This document shows, one piece after another, positions 33,919-45,355 of a stretch of 64,000 nucleotides of DNA. The number at the start of each line of letters is the position of its first letter. Position 1 is the stretch's first letter. The position numbers were made by a program, and so were the translations under genes. Origin of the DNA: Aquabacter sp040755535. GTDB taxonomy: Bacteria > Pseudomonadota > Alphaproteobacteria > Rhizobiales > Xanthobacteraceae. The notes below the pieces were generated by a model, which saw only the letters and a program-made list of their open reading frames with translations, searched no databases and was not told where the DNA came from. The DNA is taken from positions 1-64,000 of the forward strand of contig JBFMAV010000015.1 of NCBI GenBank assembly GCA_040755535.1. The letters run 5' to 3'.

Positions 33919-34686
33919 ATGTACCAGATGCTGGACCCCTCCACCCTGACCGTGCTTGTCACCGGCGGCACATCCGGCATCGGCGCCGCGACGGTTCGCC
34001 GCTTCGCCGGCGCGGGCGCGCGGGTCGTGGCCATTGGCCGGCGCGCGGAGCGCCTCGACGCCCTGGCACGCGAGTTTCCCGGCCTGGTCCATAGCGTGGT
34101 GCTGGACGTGCGCGATTGGGAGGCGACGCAGGCGGAGGTGGCGGCCCTGCCGGCGCCGTTCTCTTCCTTTAATATTGTGTTCGCCAATGCCGGCCTCGCC
34201 TTGGGGCTGGAGCCTGCCCATAAGGTGGCCATGTCCGACTGGCAGCAGATGGTGGACACCAATATCACCGGGCTGCTCAACACGGTTCGCGCCACCTTGC
34301 CCGCCATGGTCGAGCGCAATGAAGGGCATGTGGTGTTCACGGGCTCGGTCGCCGGCGACTATCCCTATCCGGGTGGAAACACCTACGGGGCGACCAAGGC
34401 CTTCGTGAAGCAGTTCGCGCTCGGGCTCTGGGCGGACGTGGCCGGGACCGGCGTGCGCGTGACCAATATCGAGCCCGGTCTGACCGAGACCGAGTTTTCC
34501 CTGGTGCGATTCAAGGGCGACGAAGCGCGGGCGGACGGTGTCTATCGCGGCGTTGCGCCCATGACGGGCGAGGATATTGCCGAGCAGGTCTATTTCGCCT
34601 GCACTTTGCCGCGCCACGTGAACATCAACCGCATTCAGGCCATGGCCAGTGTGCAGGGCTTCTCCCCCTTGACCATCAAGCGCTGA
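33919..34686 (+). CDS. ydfG: Short-chain dehydrogenase, YdfG-like (3-hydroxy acid / malonic semialdehyde reductase)
   Basis: This 255-residue SDR has the nucleotide motif TGGTSGIGAA near the N terminus, NAGLALGLEPAHK, and the catalytic Ser (TGSVAGDYPYPGG) with YGATKAFVKQF. NAGLALG-EPAHK, WPY/YPY-GGN-YGATKAF and IEPGLTETEFSLVRFKGD match E. coli YdfG very closely. YdfG reduces malonic semialdehyde to 3-hydroxypropionate and oxidises L-allo-threonine with NADP(H). The start at ATG 33919 follows AGGAG; an upstream in-frame ATG at 33856 adds 21 unlike residues. Confidence 0.9.
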   Translation: MYQMLDPSTLTVLVTGGTSGIGAATVRRFAGAGARVVAIGRRAERLDALAREFPGLVHSVVLDVRDWEATQAEVAALPAPFSSFNIVFANAGLALGLEPAHKVAMSDWQQMVDTNITGLLNTVRATLPAMVERNEGHVVFTGSVAGDYPYPGGNTYGATKAFVKQFALGLWADVAGTGVRVTNIEPGLTETEFSLVRFKGDEARADGVYRGVAPMTGEDIAEQVYFACTLPRHVNINRIQAMASVQGFSPLTIKR

Positions 34687-34706
34687 CACGTGGTGGAGGG
34701 GGCGGC

Positions 34707-35237
34707 GTGAGCCTTCCCAACATCATCACCCTCTGCCGGCTGCTCCTGGTGCCGGTCGTGGTCTGGGCCATCGCCTCGGGCGAGGTGCAGCTTGCCTTCT
34801 GGCTGTTCGTCCTGGCCGGGGTCTCCGACGCGGTGGACGGGTTTCTGGCCAAGCAGTTCGGCATGCAGACCGAGCTTGGTGCCTATCTCGATCCGCTGGC
34901 GGACAAGGCGCTGCTCATTTCCATCTATGTGGCCCTTTCAGTGGAGGGACTCATCCCGCGCTGGGTCGCCATCGCGGTGGTGGCGCGGGATGTCATGATC
35001 ATCGGCGCGGTCATGCTGTCCGCCGTTCTGGCGCGACCTGTCCACATCAAGCCGCTGGTGGTCTCCAAGGTGAACACCATGGCGCAGATCGCCTTCGCCG
35101 CGCTCATTCTGGCGGCGAACGGATTCGACTTTCCGCTCGGACCCTTGATGCAGGTCGGCCTGATTGCGGTGGGCCTCTTGACGGCCCTTTCCGCCGCTGC
35201 CTATCTCGCGGCTTGGACGCGGCACATGGCCAGTTGA
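34707..35237 (+). CDS. CDP-alcohol phosphatidyltransferase family protein
   Basis: This 176-residue membrane enzyme starts at GTG 34707. The catalytic CDP-AP motif D-G-x2-A-x9-G-x3-D-x3-D is seen as DGFLAKQFGMQTELGAYLDPLAD, with Lys instead of the usual Arg after A. About five to six helices are present. The family includes PgsA and cardiolipin synthases that join CDP-diacylglycerol to an alcohol. Its small size and place before the AI-2E transporter and hdaA match the conserved alphaproteobacterial block. The substrate alcohol is not certain. Confidence 0.88.
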   Translation: MSLPNIITLCRLLLVPVVVWAIASGEVQLAFWLFVLAGVSDAVDGFLAKQFGMQTELGAYLDPLADKALLISIYVALSVEGLIPRWVAIAVVARDVMIIGAVMLSAVLARPVHIKPLVVSKVNTMAQIAFAALILAANGFDFPLGPLMQVGLIAVGLLTALSAAAYLAAWTRHMAS

Positions 35238-35280
35238 GCGCGCCCCGGCGGCGCGACCGGCGGCTGATCGGGGACGGGGG

Positions 35281-36381
35281 ATGCCACTTCACCTCCAGGT
35301 GCGGTTCTGGATCGGGGCGCTCGTCGTCACCGTCCTGACATTGTGGCTGCTGAGCGGGATCCTCCTGCCGTTCGTCGCCGGGCTCGCGCTTGCCTATTTC
35401 CTCAATCCCGTGGTTGAGCGCCTGGCGCGGCTCGGCATTTCGCGCACGCCCTCATCGCTTCTGATCGTGGGTCTGTTCCTGCTGGCGGTAGTCCTGTTCC
35501 TGCTGGTGGTCCTGCCGCTGCTCGGCAGCCAGCTGGCCGAATTCATCACGAACATGCCGAGCTATGTGACCCGCCTCCAGGGGCTGGTGACGCAGGAAAA
35601 CCGCGAGTGGATCGACCATTTCTTCGGCGATCGCCTGCCCGACATCCAGCGGTCGCTGGACAACCTCATGTCCCAGGGCGTGACCTATCTGCTCGGCCTC
35701 ATCTCTTCCATCTGGTCGGGTGGCCAGGCCCTGCTCTCGGTGTTTGCCCTCGTGGTGGTGACGCCCGTGGTGGTCTTCTATGTGCTGTGCGACTGGCCCG
35801 GCATGGTGAAGGCGGTGGACCACTGGATTCCGGTCCACCAACGCCCGGTGGTGCGTCAGCTCGGGCGCGAGATGGACCTCGCCGTGGCCGGTTTCATTCG
35901 CGGCCAGGCCCTGGTGTGCCTCATCCTCGGCAGCTTCTATGCGATCGCGTTGACCATGGCGGGCCTGAATTTCGGCCTGCTGATCGGCATCGTCTCCGGG
36001 CTCATCACCTTTATTCCCTATGTGGGCTCGCTCACGGGCCTCGTCCTCGCCATGGGCGTCGCCATCGTCCAATTCTTCCCCGATTGGGCCATGATCGGCA
36101 TCGTGCTCGGCATCTTCATCACGGGGCAGACGGTGGAGGGCTATATCCTCTCGCCGAAGCTCGTGGGCGACAGCATCGGCGTGCATCCCGTCTGGCTCAT
36201 GTTCGCCCTGTTCGCCTTCGGATATCTGTTCGGGTTTGTCGGCCTGCTGCTGGCGGTGCCGCTCACGGCGGCGGCCGGCGTTCTCGTGCGCTTCGGGTTC
36301 AAACGCTATTTCGAGAGCCCGCTTTACACCGGGGAGGACGGGGCGGAGCCGCCCGAGCGGCGCGTGGCGGAGCGGCGCTGA
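35281..36381 (+). CDS. AI-2E family transporter (UPF0118 membrane protein)
   Basis: This 366-residue protein has about eight helices: two close to the N terminus (FWIGALVVTVLTLWLLSGIL and FVAGLALAYFLNPVVERL), a polar helical section, then a C-terminal bundle (ALVCLILGSFYAIALTMAGL onwards). The GLLIGIVSGLITFIPYVGS and EGYILSPKLVGDSIGVHPVW segments are family hallmarks. The AI-2E name comes from E. coli TqsA; other members are sodium/proton antiporters, so the substrate is open. The gene ends 2 nt before hdaA. Confidence 0.9.
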   Translation: MPLHLQVRFWIGALVVTVLTLWLLSGILLPFVAGLALAYFLNPVVERLARLGISRTPSSLLIVGLFLLAVVLFLLVVLPLLGSQLAEFITNMPSYVTRLQGLVTQENREWIDHFFGDRLPDIQRSLDNLMSQGVTYLLGLISSIWSGGQALLSVFALVVVTPVVVFYVLCDWPGMVKAVDHWIPVHQRPVVRQLGREMDLAVAGFIRGQALVCLILGSFYAIALTMAGLNFGLLIGIVSGLITFIPYVGSLTGLVLAMGVAIVQFFPDWAMIGIVLGIFITGQTVEGYILSPKLVGDSIGVHPVWLMFALFAFGYLFGFVGLLLAVPLTAAAGVLVRFGFKRYFESPLYTGEDGAEPPERRVAERR

Positions 36382-36383
36382 GC

Positions 36384-37112
36384 ATGGCGGACCGCGTGCG
36401 CGCCCCCTCCCAATTGCCGCTGGATCTCGGCTCGGCGCCGGGCTTCAAGCGGGAGGATTTTCTCGAGACCGCCGGCAATGCGGCGGCCCTCGCCTTGATC
36501 GACGCCTATCCCGACTGGCCCTCGCCGGTCGTGTGCCTCGTGGGCCCGCCCGGCGCGGGCAAATCCCACCTCGCGGCGATTTTCGCTGAGGTGGCGGGCG
36601 CGCCCACCGTGCGCGCGGCGGACCTCGTCGCGGCCGATATCCCCCGCAGTCTCGCCCAGCCTTCATTGGTGGTGGAGGATCTGGCGCCAGGGCAGTTCGA
36701 TGAGGCGGCCTTGTTTCATCTGCTCAATCTCGCCAAGGAAACCGGCGCACATTTGCTGTTCACCGCCCGCCAGCCGCCCTCCACCTTTGCGCTTGCCACC
36801 GCCGACCTTGCCTCGCGCCTGCGCGCCATACCCAAGATCGAGATCGCGCCGGCGGACGATGCGCTGCTCGCGGCGGTGCTGGTGAAACTGTTCGCCGACC
36901 GCCAGATCGCGGTGGACGAGGCGACGATCCAATATTTGCTTGCCCGCATGGAGCGGTCCGTCTCCGGCGCGGAGGCTCTGGTGGGCGCCATCGACCGCGC
37001 CGCGCTCGCCGCCCGCCGCCCCGTCACGCGCGCCTTCGCGGCCGAGATTTTGCGGGAGATGGTGGCGCAGGCGGGGGACGAGCCGGGCGAGGATGAGGAG
37101 GGGGCAGGCTAA
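36384..37112 (+). CDS. hdaA: DnaA-related regulatory inactivator HdaA
   Basis: This 242-residue AAA+ protein is related to DnaA domain III and lacks the DNA-binding domain. It carries an N-terminal clamp-binding motif QLPLDL (residues 10-15), Walker A VGPPGAGKSHLA, and sensor segments (LFTARQPPSTF, DLASRLRA). Hda proteins bound to the sliding clamp stimulate ATP hydrolysis by DnaA and stop over-initiation. The start lies 2 nt after the AI-2E transporter stop. Gene order with ppk/ppx downstream is conserved in rhizobia (from memory). Confidence 0.9.
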   Translation: MADRVRAPSQLPLDLGSAPGFKREDFLETAGNAAALALIDAYPDWPSPVVCLVGPPGAGKSHLAAIFAEVAGAPTVRAADLVAADIPRSLAQPSLVVEDLAPGQFDEAALFHLLNLAKETGAHLLFTARQPPSTFALATADLASRLRAIPKIEIAPADDALLAAVLVKLFADRQIAVDEATIQYLLARMERSVSGAEALVGAIDRAALAARRPVTRAFAAEILREMVAQAGDEPGEDEEGAG

Positions 37113-37240
37113 GCGGCGGCGCTGCTTCGGCTTTTTCTGTCACATGCGGGTGGGCAGCACGTACGGCTTTGCCCTAGACTGCGTCATAGAGCGGTCATGC
37201 AGAGCCGCCATGGTCCGGCGGAAAAATCGGGGACGAAGCC

Positions 37241-39421
37241 ATGAACGCGACTGAGACTGCCGCCATGACCGTGGTCGAGCCGGAGGTGGAGCTGATGGCG
37301 GAGGAAAACCTCGCCGCTTCGCCGCACCGCTTCATCAATCGCGAAATCTCCTGGCTTCATTTCAATCGCCGGGTGCTGGAGGAAGCCTCCAACGCCAATC
37401 ACCCGCTGCTGGAGCAGCTGCGTTTCCTCTCCATCTCGGCAAACAATCTCGACGAATTTTTCATGGTGCGCGTCGCCGGCCTCAAGGAGCAGATCCGCGA
37501 GGGCGTGACGGCCATGAGCCCGGAGGGCCTCACCCCCACCGAGCAGCTCGCCTCCATCATGGCCGAAGCCTCCAAGCTGATCTTCGACCAGCAGGCCCGC
37601 TGGAGCGAACTGCGCCGCGATCTCGCAGGCGTCGGCATCACCCTGGTGGACGGCGCGGATGCGACGGCCGAAGACCTGACCGTGCTGGAGCGGCATTTCC
37701 TCCATCACGTCTTCCCGGTCCTCACCCCGCTCGCCATCGATCCGGCCCATCCCTTCCCCTTCATCCCTAACCTGGGATTCTCGCTCGCCCTCCAACTGGT
37801 GCGCCAGAGCGACGGGCGCGGGATGAATGCGCTGATCCGCATCCCCGCCAAGGTGGACCGCTTCATCCGCCTGCCGGACGGGGACGGCATGCGCTTCATC
37901 ACGCTGGAGCAGATGATCGGCCTGTTCATCTCGCGCCTGTTCCCCGGCTATGCGGTGAAGGGCCAGGGCGTGTTCCGCGTGATCCGCGACAGCGATCTGG
38001 AAATCGAGGAAGAGGCGGAAGACCTTGTCCGCCTGTTCGAGACCGCGCTGAAGCAGCGCCGCTACGGCTCGGTGATCCGCATGGAAGCGGACGCCGCCAT
38101 GCCGGACGAATTGCGCGCCTTCGTGGCCCGCGAACTGAACATGCATGACGAGGAAATCTTCGTCGTCGGCGGTGTGCTCGCCCTCAACGAATTCTCCCAG
38201 CTGGTGTCCGTGGACCGGCCGGACCTGAAGTTTCCGGCCTACAATGCGCGATTTCCCGAGCGCATCCGGGACCATGGCGGCGACTGCTTTCTCGCTATCC
38301 GCGAGAAGGACATCGTCGTCCATCATCCTTATGAATCCTTTGATGTGGTGGTTCAGTTTCTCCGTCAGGCTGCTCGAGACCCTAACGTCGTCGCCATCAA
38401 GCAGACCCTCTACCGAACCTCCTCCGACAGTCCCATCGTGAAGGCGCTGGCCGAAGCCGCCGAAGCCGGAAAGTCGGTCACCGCGCTGGTGGAGCTGAAG
38501 GCGCGCTTCGACGAAGAGGCCAATATCCGCTGGGCGCGCGACCTGGAGCGCGCCGGCGTGCAGGTGGTGTTCGGCTTCATCGACCTGAAGACCCACGGCA
38601 AGCTCAGCATGGTGGTGCGCCGCGAGGGCGGGACGCTCGCCAGCTACTGCCATGTGGGGACCGGCAATTATCACCCCATCACGGCGCGCATCTATACCGA
38701 CCTGTCTTTCTTCACCGCCGACCCGGTGATCGCGCAGGACGTGGCGCGCATCTTCAACTTCATCACCGGCTATGCGACGCCCGGCGAGCTGGACGTGATG
38801 GCGGTCTCCCCCACCACGCTGAAGCCGCGCATCCTGGAAAACATCGACGCCGAGATCGCCCATGCCAAGGCGGGCCGCCCGGCCGCCATCTGGCTGAAGT
38901 GCAATTCGCTGGTGGACCCGGTCATCATTGACGCGCTCTACAAGGCGAGCGGCGCGGGCGTGAAGGTGGAATGCGTCGTGCGTGGCATCTGCTGCCTGCG
39001 CCCCGGCATTCGCGGCCTCTCCGAGAACATCCGGGTGAAGTCCATCGTCGGGCGCTTCCTGGAGCACAGCCGAATCTATTGCTTCGGCAATGGCCATGGC
39101 CTGCCGCACACCAAGGCGCTGGTCTACATCTCCTCGGCCGACCTGATGCCCCGCAATCTGGACCGCCGGGTCGAGACACTTTGCCCCATCACGAACCCCA
39201 CCGTGCATGAGCAGGTGCTGGATCAGATCATGGTGGCGAACATTATCGACAACGAACAGAGCTGGGAGGTGTTGCCCGACGGCTCCTCTCAACGCATAGT
39301 CCCGGCCCCTGGCGAGGAGCCCTTCAATGCTCACCGCTATTTCATGACCAATCCGAGCTTGTCGGGACGTGGAAAGTCTCTCAAAGATTCTTCGCCGCGC
39401 AGCCTCCTCCTCCGTCGGTGA
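37241..39421 (+). CDS. ppk: Polyphosphate kinase Ppk1
   Basis: This 726-residue enzyme reversibly polymerises the gamma-phosphate of ATP into polyphosphate. The N-domain opens with FINREISWLHFNRRVLEEA; catalytic-domain features are KQTLYRTSSDSPIVKAL, the autophosphorylated His in YCHVGTGNYHPITARIYTD, and SRIYCFGNGHGLPHTKAL followed by DLMPRNLDRRVE. Length is typical. It is followed, with possible overlap, by the exopolyphosphatase gene, so synthesis and breakdown of polyphosphate are encoded side by side. Confidence 0.97.
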   Translation: MNATETAAMTVVEPEVELMAEENLAASPHRFINREISWLHFNRRVLEEASNANHPLLEQLRFLSISANNLDEFFMVRVAGLKEQIREGVTAMSPEGLTPTEQLASIMAEASKLIFDQQARWSELRRDLAGVGITLVDGADATAEDLTVLERHFLHHVFPVLTPLAIDPAHPFPFIPNLGFSLALQLVRQSDGRGMNALIRIPAKVDRFIRLPDGDGMRFITLEQMIGLFISRLFPGYAVKGQGVFRVIRDSDLEIEEEAEDLVRLFETALKQRRYGSVIRMEADAAMPDELRAFVARELNMHDEEIFVVGGVLALNEFSQLVSVDRPDLKFPAYNARFPERIRDHGGDCFLAIREKDIVVHHPYESFDVVVQFLRQAARDPNVVAIKQTLYRTSSDSPIVKALAEAAEAGKSVTALVELKARFDEEANIRWARDLERAGVQVVFGFIDLKTHGKLSMVVRREGGTLASYCHVGTGNYHPITARIYTDLSFFTADPVIAQDVARIFNFITGYATPGELDVMAVSPTTLKPRILENIDAEIAHAKAGRPAAIWLKCNSLVDPVIIDALYKASGAGVKVECVVRGICCLRPGIRGLSENIRVKSIVGRFLEHSRIYCFGNGHGLPHTKALVYISSADLMPRNLDRRVETLCPITNPTVHEQVLDQIMVANIIDNEQSWEVLPDGSSQRIVPAPGEEPFNAHRYFMTNPSLSGRGKSLKDSSPRSLLLRR

Positions 39422-39455
39422 GGGGCGCAGCCGGGAGCCGCATCTGACCGATCCC

Positions 39456-40946
39456 ATGACGGTGACCGCGCCCATTGCGGTAATCGACATCGGGTCGAAT
39501 TCAGTGCGCCTCGTGGTGTACGAGGCGCTCTCGCGCGCGCCGACCCCCATCTTCAACGAGAAGGCGCTGTGCGGCCTCGGCCGCGAAGTGCTCTCGACGG
39601 GGCGGCTTGCGCAGGACGCCATCGACAAGGCGCTGTCCGCGCTGCGGCGATTCCGGGCCCTGTGCGACGCCATGAAGGTCGAGACGCTCTATGCGCTCGC
39701 CACGGCGGCCTCGCGCGATGCCGCCAACGGGCCGGCCTTCATCGCCGAATGCGAAGCCATCTGCCGCACGCAGATCGAGATCCTGACCGGGCGGCGCGAG
39801 GCGGAACTCGCGGCGCTCGGCGTCATCTCAGGCATCCATGAGCCGGACGGCATTGCCGGCGACCTCGGCGGCGGTTCGCTCGAACTGGTGGACGTGCGGG
39901 CCGAGCGCGTTGCGGACGAGGGCATCACCCTGCCGCTGGGCAGCCTGGCTTTGCAGGATCGCTCCGCCCGCTCCATGCGCAAGGCGGAAAAGATCGTGCG
40001 GGACGCCATGGAGGGTGCCCCCGTCCTCAAGAAGATGGCCGGGCGCACCTTCTTCGCGGTGGGCGGCACTTGGCGTGCGCTGGCGCGGCTCCACATGTTC
40101 CAGCAGGGCTATCCGCTGCATGTGATGCACGGCTATACCATTCCCGCCAAGGAGGCGCTGGCCTTCGCCCGCATGGTGCATCGGGGCGATGTGGAGCAAC
40201 TCGGCAATATCGAGGCGGTCTCGGTCGCCCGCCGGCCGCTGCTCGCCTATGGCGCCCTGGTGCTGGAAAATCTCGTGCGCCACGGACGCCCGGCGCAGGT
40301 GGTGATCTCCGCCCTCGGTGTGCGCGAGGGCCTGCTCTATTCGCTGCTGGACGAGACCCAGCAAAAGGAAGACCCCCTGCTGCTCGCGGCGCAGGAATTC
40401 AACCTGCTGCGCTCGCGCTCGCCGCTGCACCAGGAAGAATTGGTGGCCTGGACCGACCGGCTGTTCGCCTCTTCCCCAACCCTGGAGGAGAGCGCCGAAG
40501 AGCGCCGCGTGCGTCATGCCGCTTGCCTGCTGGCCGATGTGAGCTGGCGCGCCCATCCTGACTACCGCGCCGAGCAGAGCCTCAACATGATCGCCCATGC
40601 GGCATTCGCGGGGGTGGATCATGCGAGCCGCATCGCGGTGGCGCTGCCGGTCTATTTCCGCCATGTCGGCCTGACACCGGAGGAGCCCGTGCCCTCCATC
40701 CTCGCCCTCATGACGCCCGGCATGATGGATCGCGCCCGCATCCTCGGCGCCGCCATGCGTGTGGCCTATTCCCTTTCGGCCGCCATGACGGGCATCCTGC
40801 CCTCCATTTCGCTGGAGGTGCGGGGCGAGACCTTGGTCCTGACCGTGCCGCAGCGGCTGTCCGACCTCGTGAACGAGCGGGTGCAGGGCCGCATGCGCCA
40901 GCTTGCGCGCCTGATCGGCCGAGAGAGCGTGATCGGGACAGCCTAA
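39456..40946 (+). CDS. ppx: Exopolyphosphatase Ppx/GppA family
   Basis: This 496-residue enzyme removes terminal phosphates from polyphosphate or converts pppGpp to ppGpp. ASKHA-fold motifs are AVIDIGSNSVRLVVYE near the N terminus, ATAASRDAANG and GDLGGGSLELVDV, and an HD-like C-terminal helical domain follows. ATG 39456 is chosen because the first motif usually lies close to the N terminus. A GTG at 39369, in the same frame, would add 29 residues and overlap ppk by 53 nt. Neither has a good ribosome-binding site, which suggests coupling to ppk. Confidence 0.93.
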   Translation: MTVTAPIAVIDIGSNSVRLVVYEALSRAPTPIFNEKALCGLGREVLSTGRLAQDAIDKALSALRRFRALCDAMKVETLYALATAASRDAANGPAFIAECEAICRTQIEILTGRREAELAALGVISGIHEPDGIAGDLGGGSLELVDVRAERVADEGITLPLGSLALQDRSARSMRKAEKIVRDAMEGAPVLKKMAGRTFFAVGGTWRALARLHMFQQGYPLHVMHGYTIPAKEALAFARMVHRGDVEQLGNIEAVSVARRPLLAYGALVLENLVRHGRPAQVVISALGVREGLLYSLLDETQQKEDPLLLAAQEFNLLRSRSPLHQEELVAWTDRLFASSPTLEESAEERRVRHAACLLADVSWRAHPDYRAEQSLNMIAHAAFAGVDHASRIAVALPVYFRHVGLTPEEPVPSILALMTPGMMDRARILGAAMRVAYSLSAAMTGILPSISLEVRGETLVLTVPQRLSDLVNERVQGRMRQLARLIGRESVIGTA

Positions 40947-41043
40947 CGGCGCGGTTTGTCCTTTCGCGCGGCAGAGACGAGGGAGTGCGCCCGGCGCCGA
41001 GCGCCTCCGCCATGACCGGTCGTCCGGCGCTGGAGGAGCAGAC

Positions 41044-41991
41044 ATGCCTGCCGGATCACCGTATTCCCGGATCTCTCGCCGGCAATTGCTTGCCGGCGCC
41101 ACCGCCCTGTCGCTGGCGCCGCTGCTGCGCCTTGATCCGGCATTGGCCCAGCCGCTCGCGGCTGGGCCGGTGCGGGTCGGGCGGATCACGGTCACTCCTT
41201 TGCTCGACGGCATGTTTCCCTTCCCCCTTTCCATCATGCCGGAAGCCGCCGCGCCCGAGGGTGCGAAATTGATCACCGCTGCCGGCGCTCCGGCGGGTGG
41301 TCCCGTTCCCATTCCCGTCAATGCCTTTGCGGTGGAGCGGGAGGGGCGCCTGGTGCTGATCGATGCGGGGACCGGAACGGCGGGCGGGGCCGACCTCGGC
41401 AAAGCGGCACGGGCGCTCGCTGCCGCCGGGCTGGACCGCAACCGGGTCGAGGCGGTCATCCTCACCCATTTGCATGTGGATCATGCCGCCGGCACCATTG
41501 ATGCGGCGGGAAGGCCGGTTTTTCCCAATGCCGAACTGGTGCTTCAGCACAGCGAGATCGAATTCTGGACCGACGATGCCATCCGCTCCCGCGCGCCGCA
41601 GGGCATGGATGGTTATTTCGGCGCCGCGCGGGCGGTGCTTGCCGCCTATCCCAAGAAGGTCCGCGCCGTTGAAGGGGAGGTCGCGCTCTTCCCCGGCCTC
41701 AGGGCGGTGCCGGAACCGGGCCACACGCCGGGACATATGGGCGTGATGATCGAGGATGGGCCGAACAGCCTGCTCATGTGGGGCGACCTTGTCCATGTGG
41801 CGGCGCTCCAGATGCCCCATCCCGCATGGTCCGTCCTGTTCGACGTCAGCCGGACCCAGGCGGCGGAAACGCGTGCGCGGTTGCTTGACCGTCTTGTGGT
41901 GGAACGCACCCCGGTCATGGGGTCCCATGTGGCGGATCGCGGCCTGATCGAGCGGGATGGGCAGGGCTATCGCATGGTCCCGGCCGGTTGA
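41044..41991 (+). CDS. Tat-exported MBL-fold metallo-hydrolase
   Basis: This 315-residue protein begins with a twin-arginine signal (SRRQLLAGATALSLAPLL). The metallo-beta-lactamase fold follows, with the di-zinc motif LTHLHVDHAAG (HxHxDH), a third His in PEPGHTPGHMG and a metal-bridging Asp in LLMWGDLVH. It resembles the quorum-quenching lactonase/hydrolase branch, but the substrate is unknown. It is exported folded to the periplasm. The start at ATG 41044 follows GGAGGAGCAGAC. Confidence 0.9.
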   Translation: MPAGSPYSRISRRQLLAGATALSLAPLLRLDPALAQPLAAGPVRVGRITVTPLLDGMFPFPLSIMPEAAAPEGAKLITAAGAPAGGPVPIPVNAFAVEREGRLVLIDAGTGTAGGADLGKAARALAAAGLDRNRVEAVILTHLHVDHAAGTIDAAGRPVFPNAELVLQHSEIEFWTDDAIRSRAPQGMDGYFGAARAVLAAYPKKVRAVEGEVALFPGLRAVPEPGHTPGHMGVMIEDGPNSLLMWGDLVHVAALQMPHPAWSVLFDVSRTQAAETRARLLDRLVVERTPVMGSHVADRGLIERDGQGYRMVPAG

Positions 41992-42137
41992 CGGCGGGGG
42001 CTGGATGTGGTGCAAGCGAGATGCGCCGTTTCGGCGCCGTAAGCGTCCGACGTCAGGCAACGCATCCAACCGGTCTTGGCCGGCCGGGTGCGTCATGCTC
42101 CGGGCGGGCCAGACCATCCTTGATTGAGGATGGCTGC

Positions 42138-42404
42138 ATGTCAGCTTCTGCTTCTTCCCCCTTCTTCCGCAAGCTTCCCGCGCGGTTTGCCCCGCTCGTG
42201 ATGCCCCTGGTGTTGTCGGTGCTGATGACCTTCGTGGTCTCGGCCATCTCCACGGCGCGCAGTCTCGGCTTCGGCACGGACTTCCTCGCCATGTGGCCGT
42301 CCGCCTGGGGCATTTCCTGGGCGGTCGCCTTTCCGACCCTGCTCCTGGTGCTTCCGGTGGTCCGGCGCATCGTGGCCTTGGTCGTGGAGGCGCCGGCGCG
42401 GTGA
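42138..42404 (+). CDS. DUF2798 family small membrane protein
   Basis: This 88-residue protein has two hydrophobic helices (FAPLVMPLVLSVLMTFVVSA and WGISWAVAFPTLLLVLPVV) with RRI following, the DUF2798 pattern. The start at ATG 42138 is 8 nt after a GAGGAT. Function is unknown. Confidence 0.82.
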   Translation: MSASASSPFFRKLPARFAPLVMPLVLSVLMTFVVSAISTARSLGFGTDFLAMWPSAWGISWAVAFPTLLLVLPVVRRIVALVVEAPAR

Positions 42405-42409
42405 CGCAA

Positions 42410-42442
42410 AAAGACCGGGCGCCAGAGATGGCGCCCGGTTCG
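42410..42442 (-). terminator. Intrinsic terminator of the DJ-1/PfpI-like gene
   Basis: A 10-bp perfect stem (ACCGGGCGCC at 42417-42426, complement at 42433-42442) with a T tract on the minus strand (AAAAAG at 42411-42416 on the plus strand). It lies between convergent genes. Confidence 0.85.
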
Positions 42443-42466
42443 GTCTATTGGCGGCGTGCGCTGCGA

Positions 42467-43030
42467 TCAGGCGGCGCGGCGTTGATGACGGCCTTCGCGC
42501 ACCTCTTCGATGATCTTGGCGCAGAAGGCTTCCAGATCACCGGGATTGCGCGAGGTGACGACGCCCTGGTCGGTCACCACCTGCGCGTCCTCCCATTGGG
42601 CGCCGGCATTCACCACGTCGGTCTTGATGGACTGATAGGAGGTCATGCGCTTGCCCTTGGCGATGCCGGCTTCCACCAGAAGCCAGGGGCCATGACACAC
42701 CGCGGCGACCGTCTTGCCCGCGTCGTAGAACGCCTTGACGAGCTTCACCGCGTCCGGATTGGCGCGCAGCACATCGGGATTGATCTGGCCGCCGGGCAAG
42801 ACGATGGCGTCATAGTCGCCTTCGCGGGCTTCGTTCAGGGGGCGGTCCACCGTCACCGCGCGGCCCCAATCCTTCTCATCCCATCCCTTGATCTCGCCGC
42901 TCTCGGGCGAGACGATGTCGACCTGCGCCCCGGCATCACGCAGCCGGTCGCGCGGCACTTCCAGTTCCGATTGTTCAAAGCCATGGGTGGCGAGAATGAG
43001 AATGCGCTTCCCGTCCAAAGGATTCGGCAT
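42467..43030 (-). CDS. Type 1 glutamine amidotransferase-like protein (DJ-1/PfpI, YhbO-like)
   Basis: This 187-residue protein shows the DJ-1/PfpI fold: ILILATHGFEQSELEVPRD, YDAIVLPGGQINPD, and the nucleophile elbow AVCHGPWLLVEAG with Cys-His. These match YhbO/PfpI-type proteins, linked to stress protection, deglycation or weak protease activity. The start at ATG 43030 gives the family length; an upstream in-frame start runs into the rpoD terminator region. It is followed by a terminator. Confidence 0.9.
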   Translation of the reverse strand: MPNPLDGKRILILATHGFEQSELEVPRDRLRDAGAQVDIVSPESGEIKGWDEKDWGRAVTVDRPLNEAREGDYDAIVLPGGQINPDVLRANPDAVKLVKAFYDAGKTVAAVCHGPWLLVEAGIAKGKRMTSYQSIKTDVVNAGAQWEDAQVVTDQGVVTSRNPGDLEAFCAKIIEEVREGRHQRRAA

Positions 43031-43113
43031 CGTATGCTCCGTTGCGTGGCGCCCCGAAGGACAATGACCGCCTGTCCAGATCGTTCCCCGCACCAATAGA
43101 GCGACGTCGCGAA

Positions 43114-43142
43114 ACAAAAACGGCGGGCTCGCGCCCGCCGTT
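43114..43142 (-). terminator. Intrinsic terminator of rpoD
   Basis: AACGGCGGGC (43119-43128) pairs with GCCCGCCGTT (43133-43142), 4-nt loop. On the minus strand the stem is followed by a T tract (plus strand CAAAAA at 43115-43120). It ends the dnaG-rpoD transcript. Confidence 0.9.
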
Positions 43143-43173
43143 GAATGTCCAGATCGATCGCGAGGACCAGACC

Positions 43174-45177
<2,004 letters not shown>

Positions 45178-45355
45178 GGACTTCTCCTGAACCTGTCGCC
45201 GCGTGCCGACGGCCAAATGGCGGCGTGACCACTGGTCCGCCGCCGTCCCTCATCCCGTCAGAACCGTCCCTTAAGACGATCCCGTTAAATCAGCCTGAAC
45301 TGCCCCGCATCTGCGCGCGGCGGTTCGTTGTTTTCGTGTCGCAGAGGGCGTGCGC

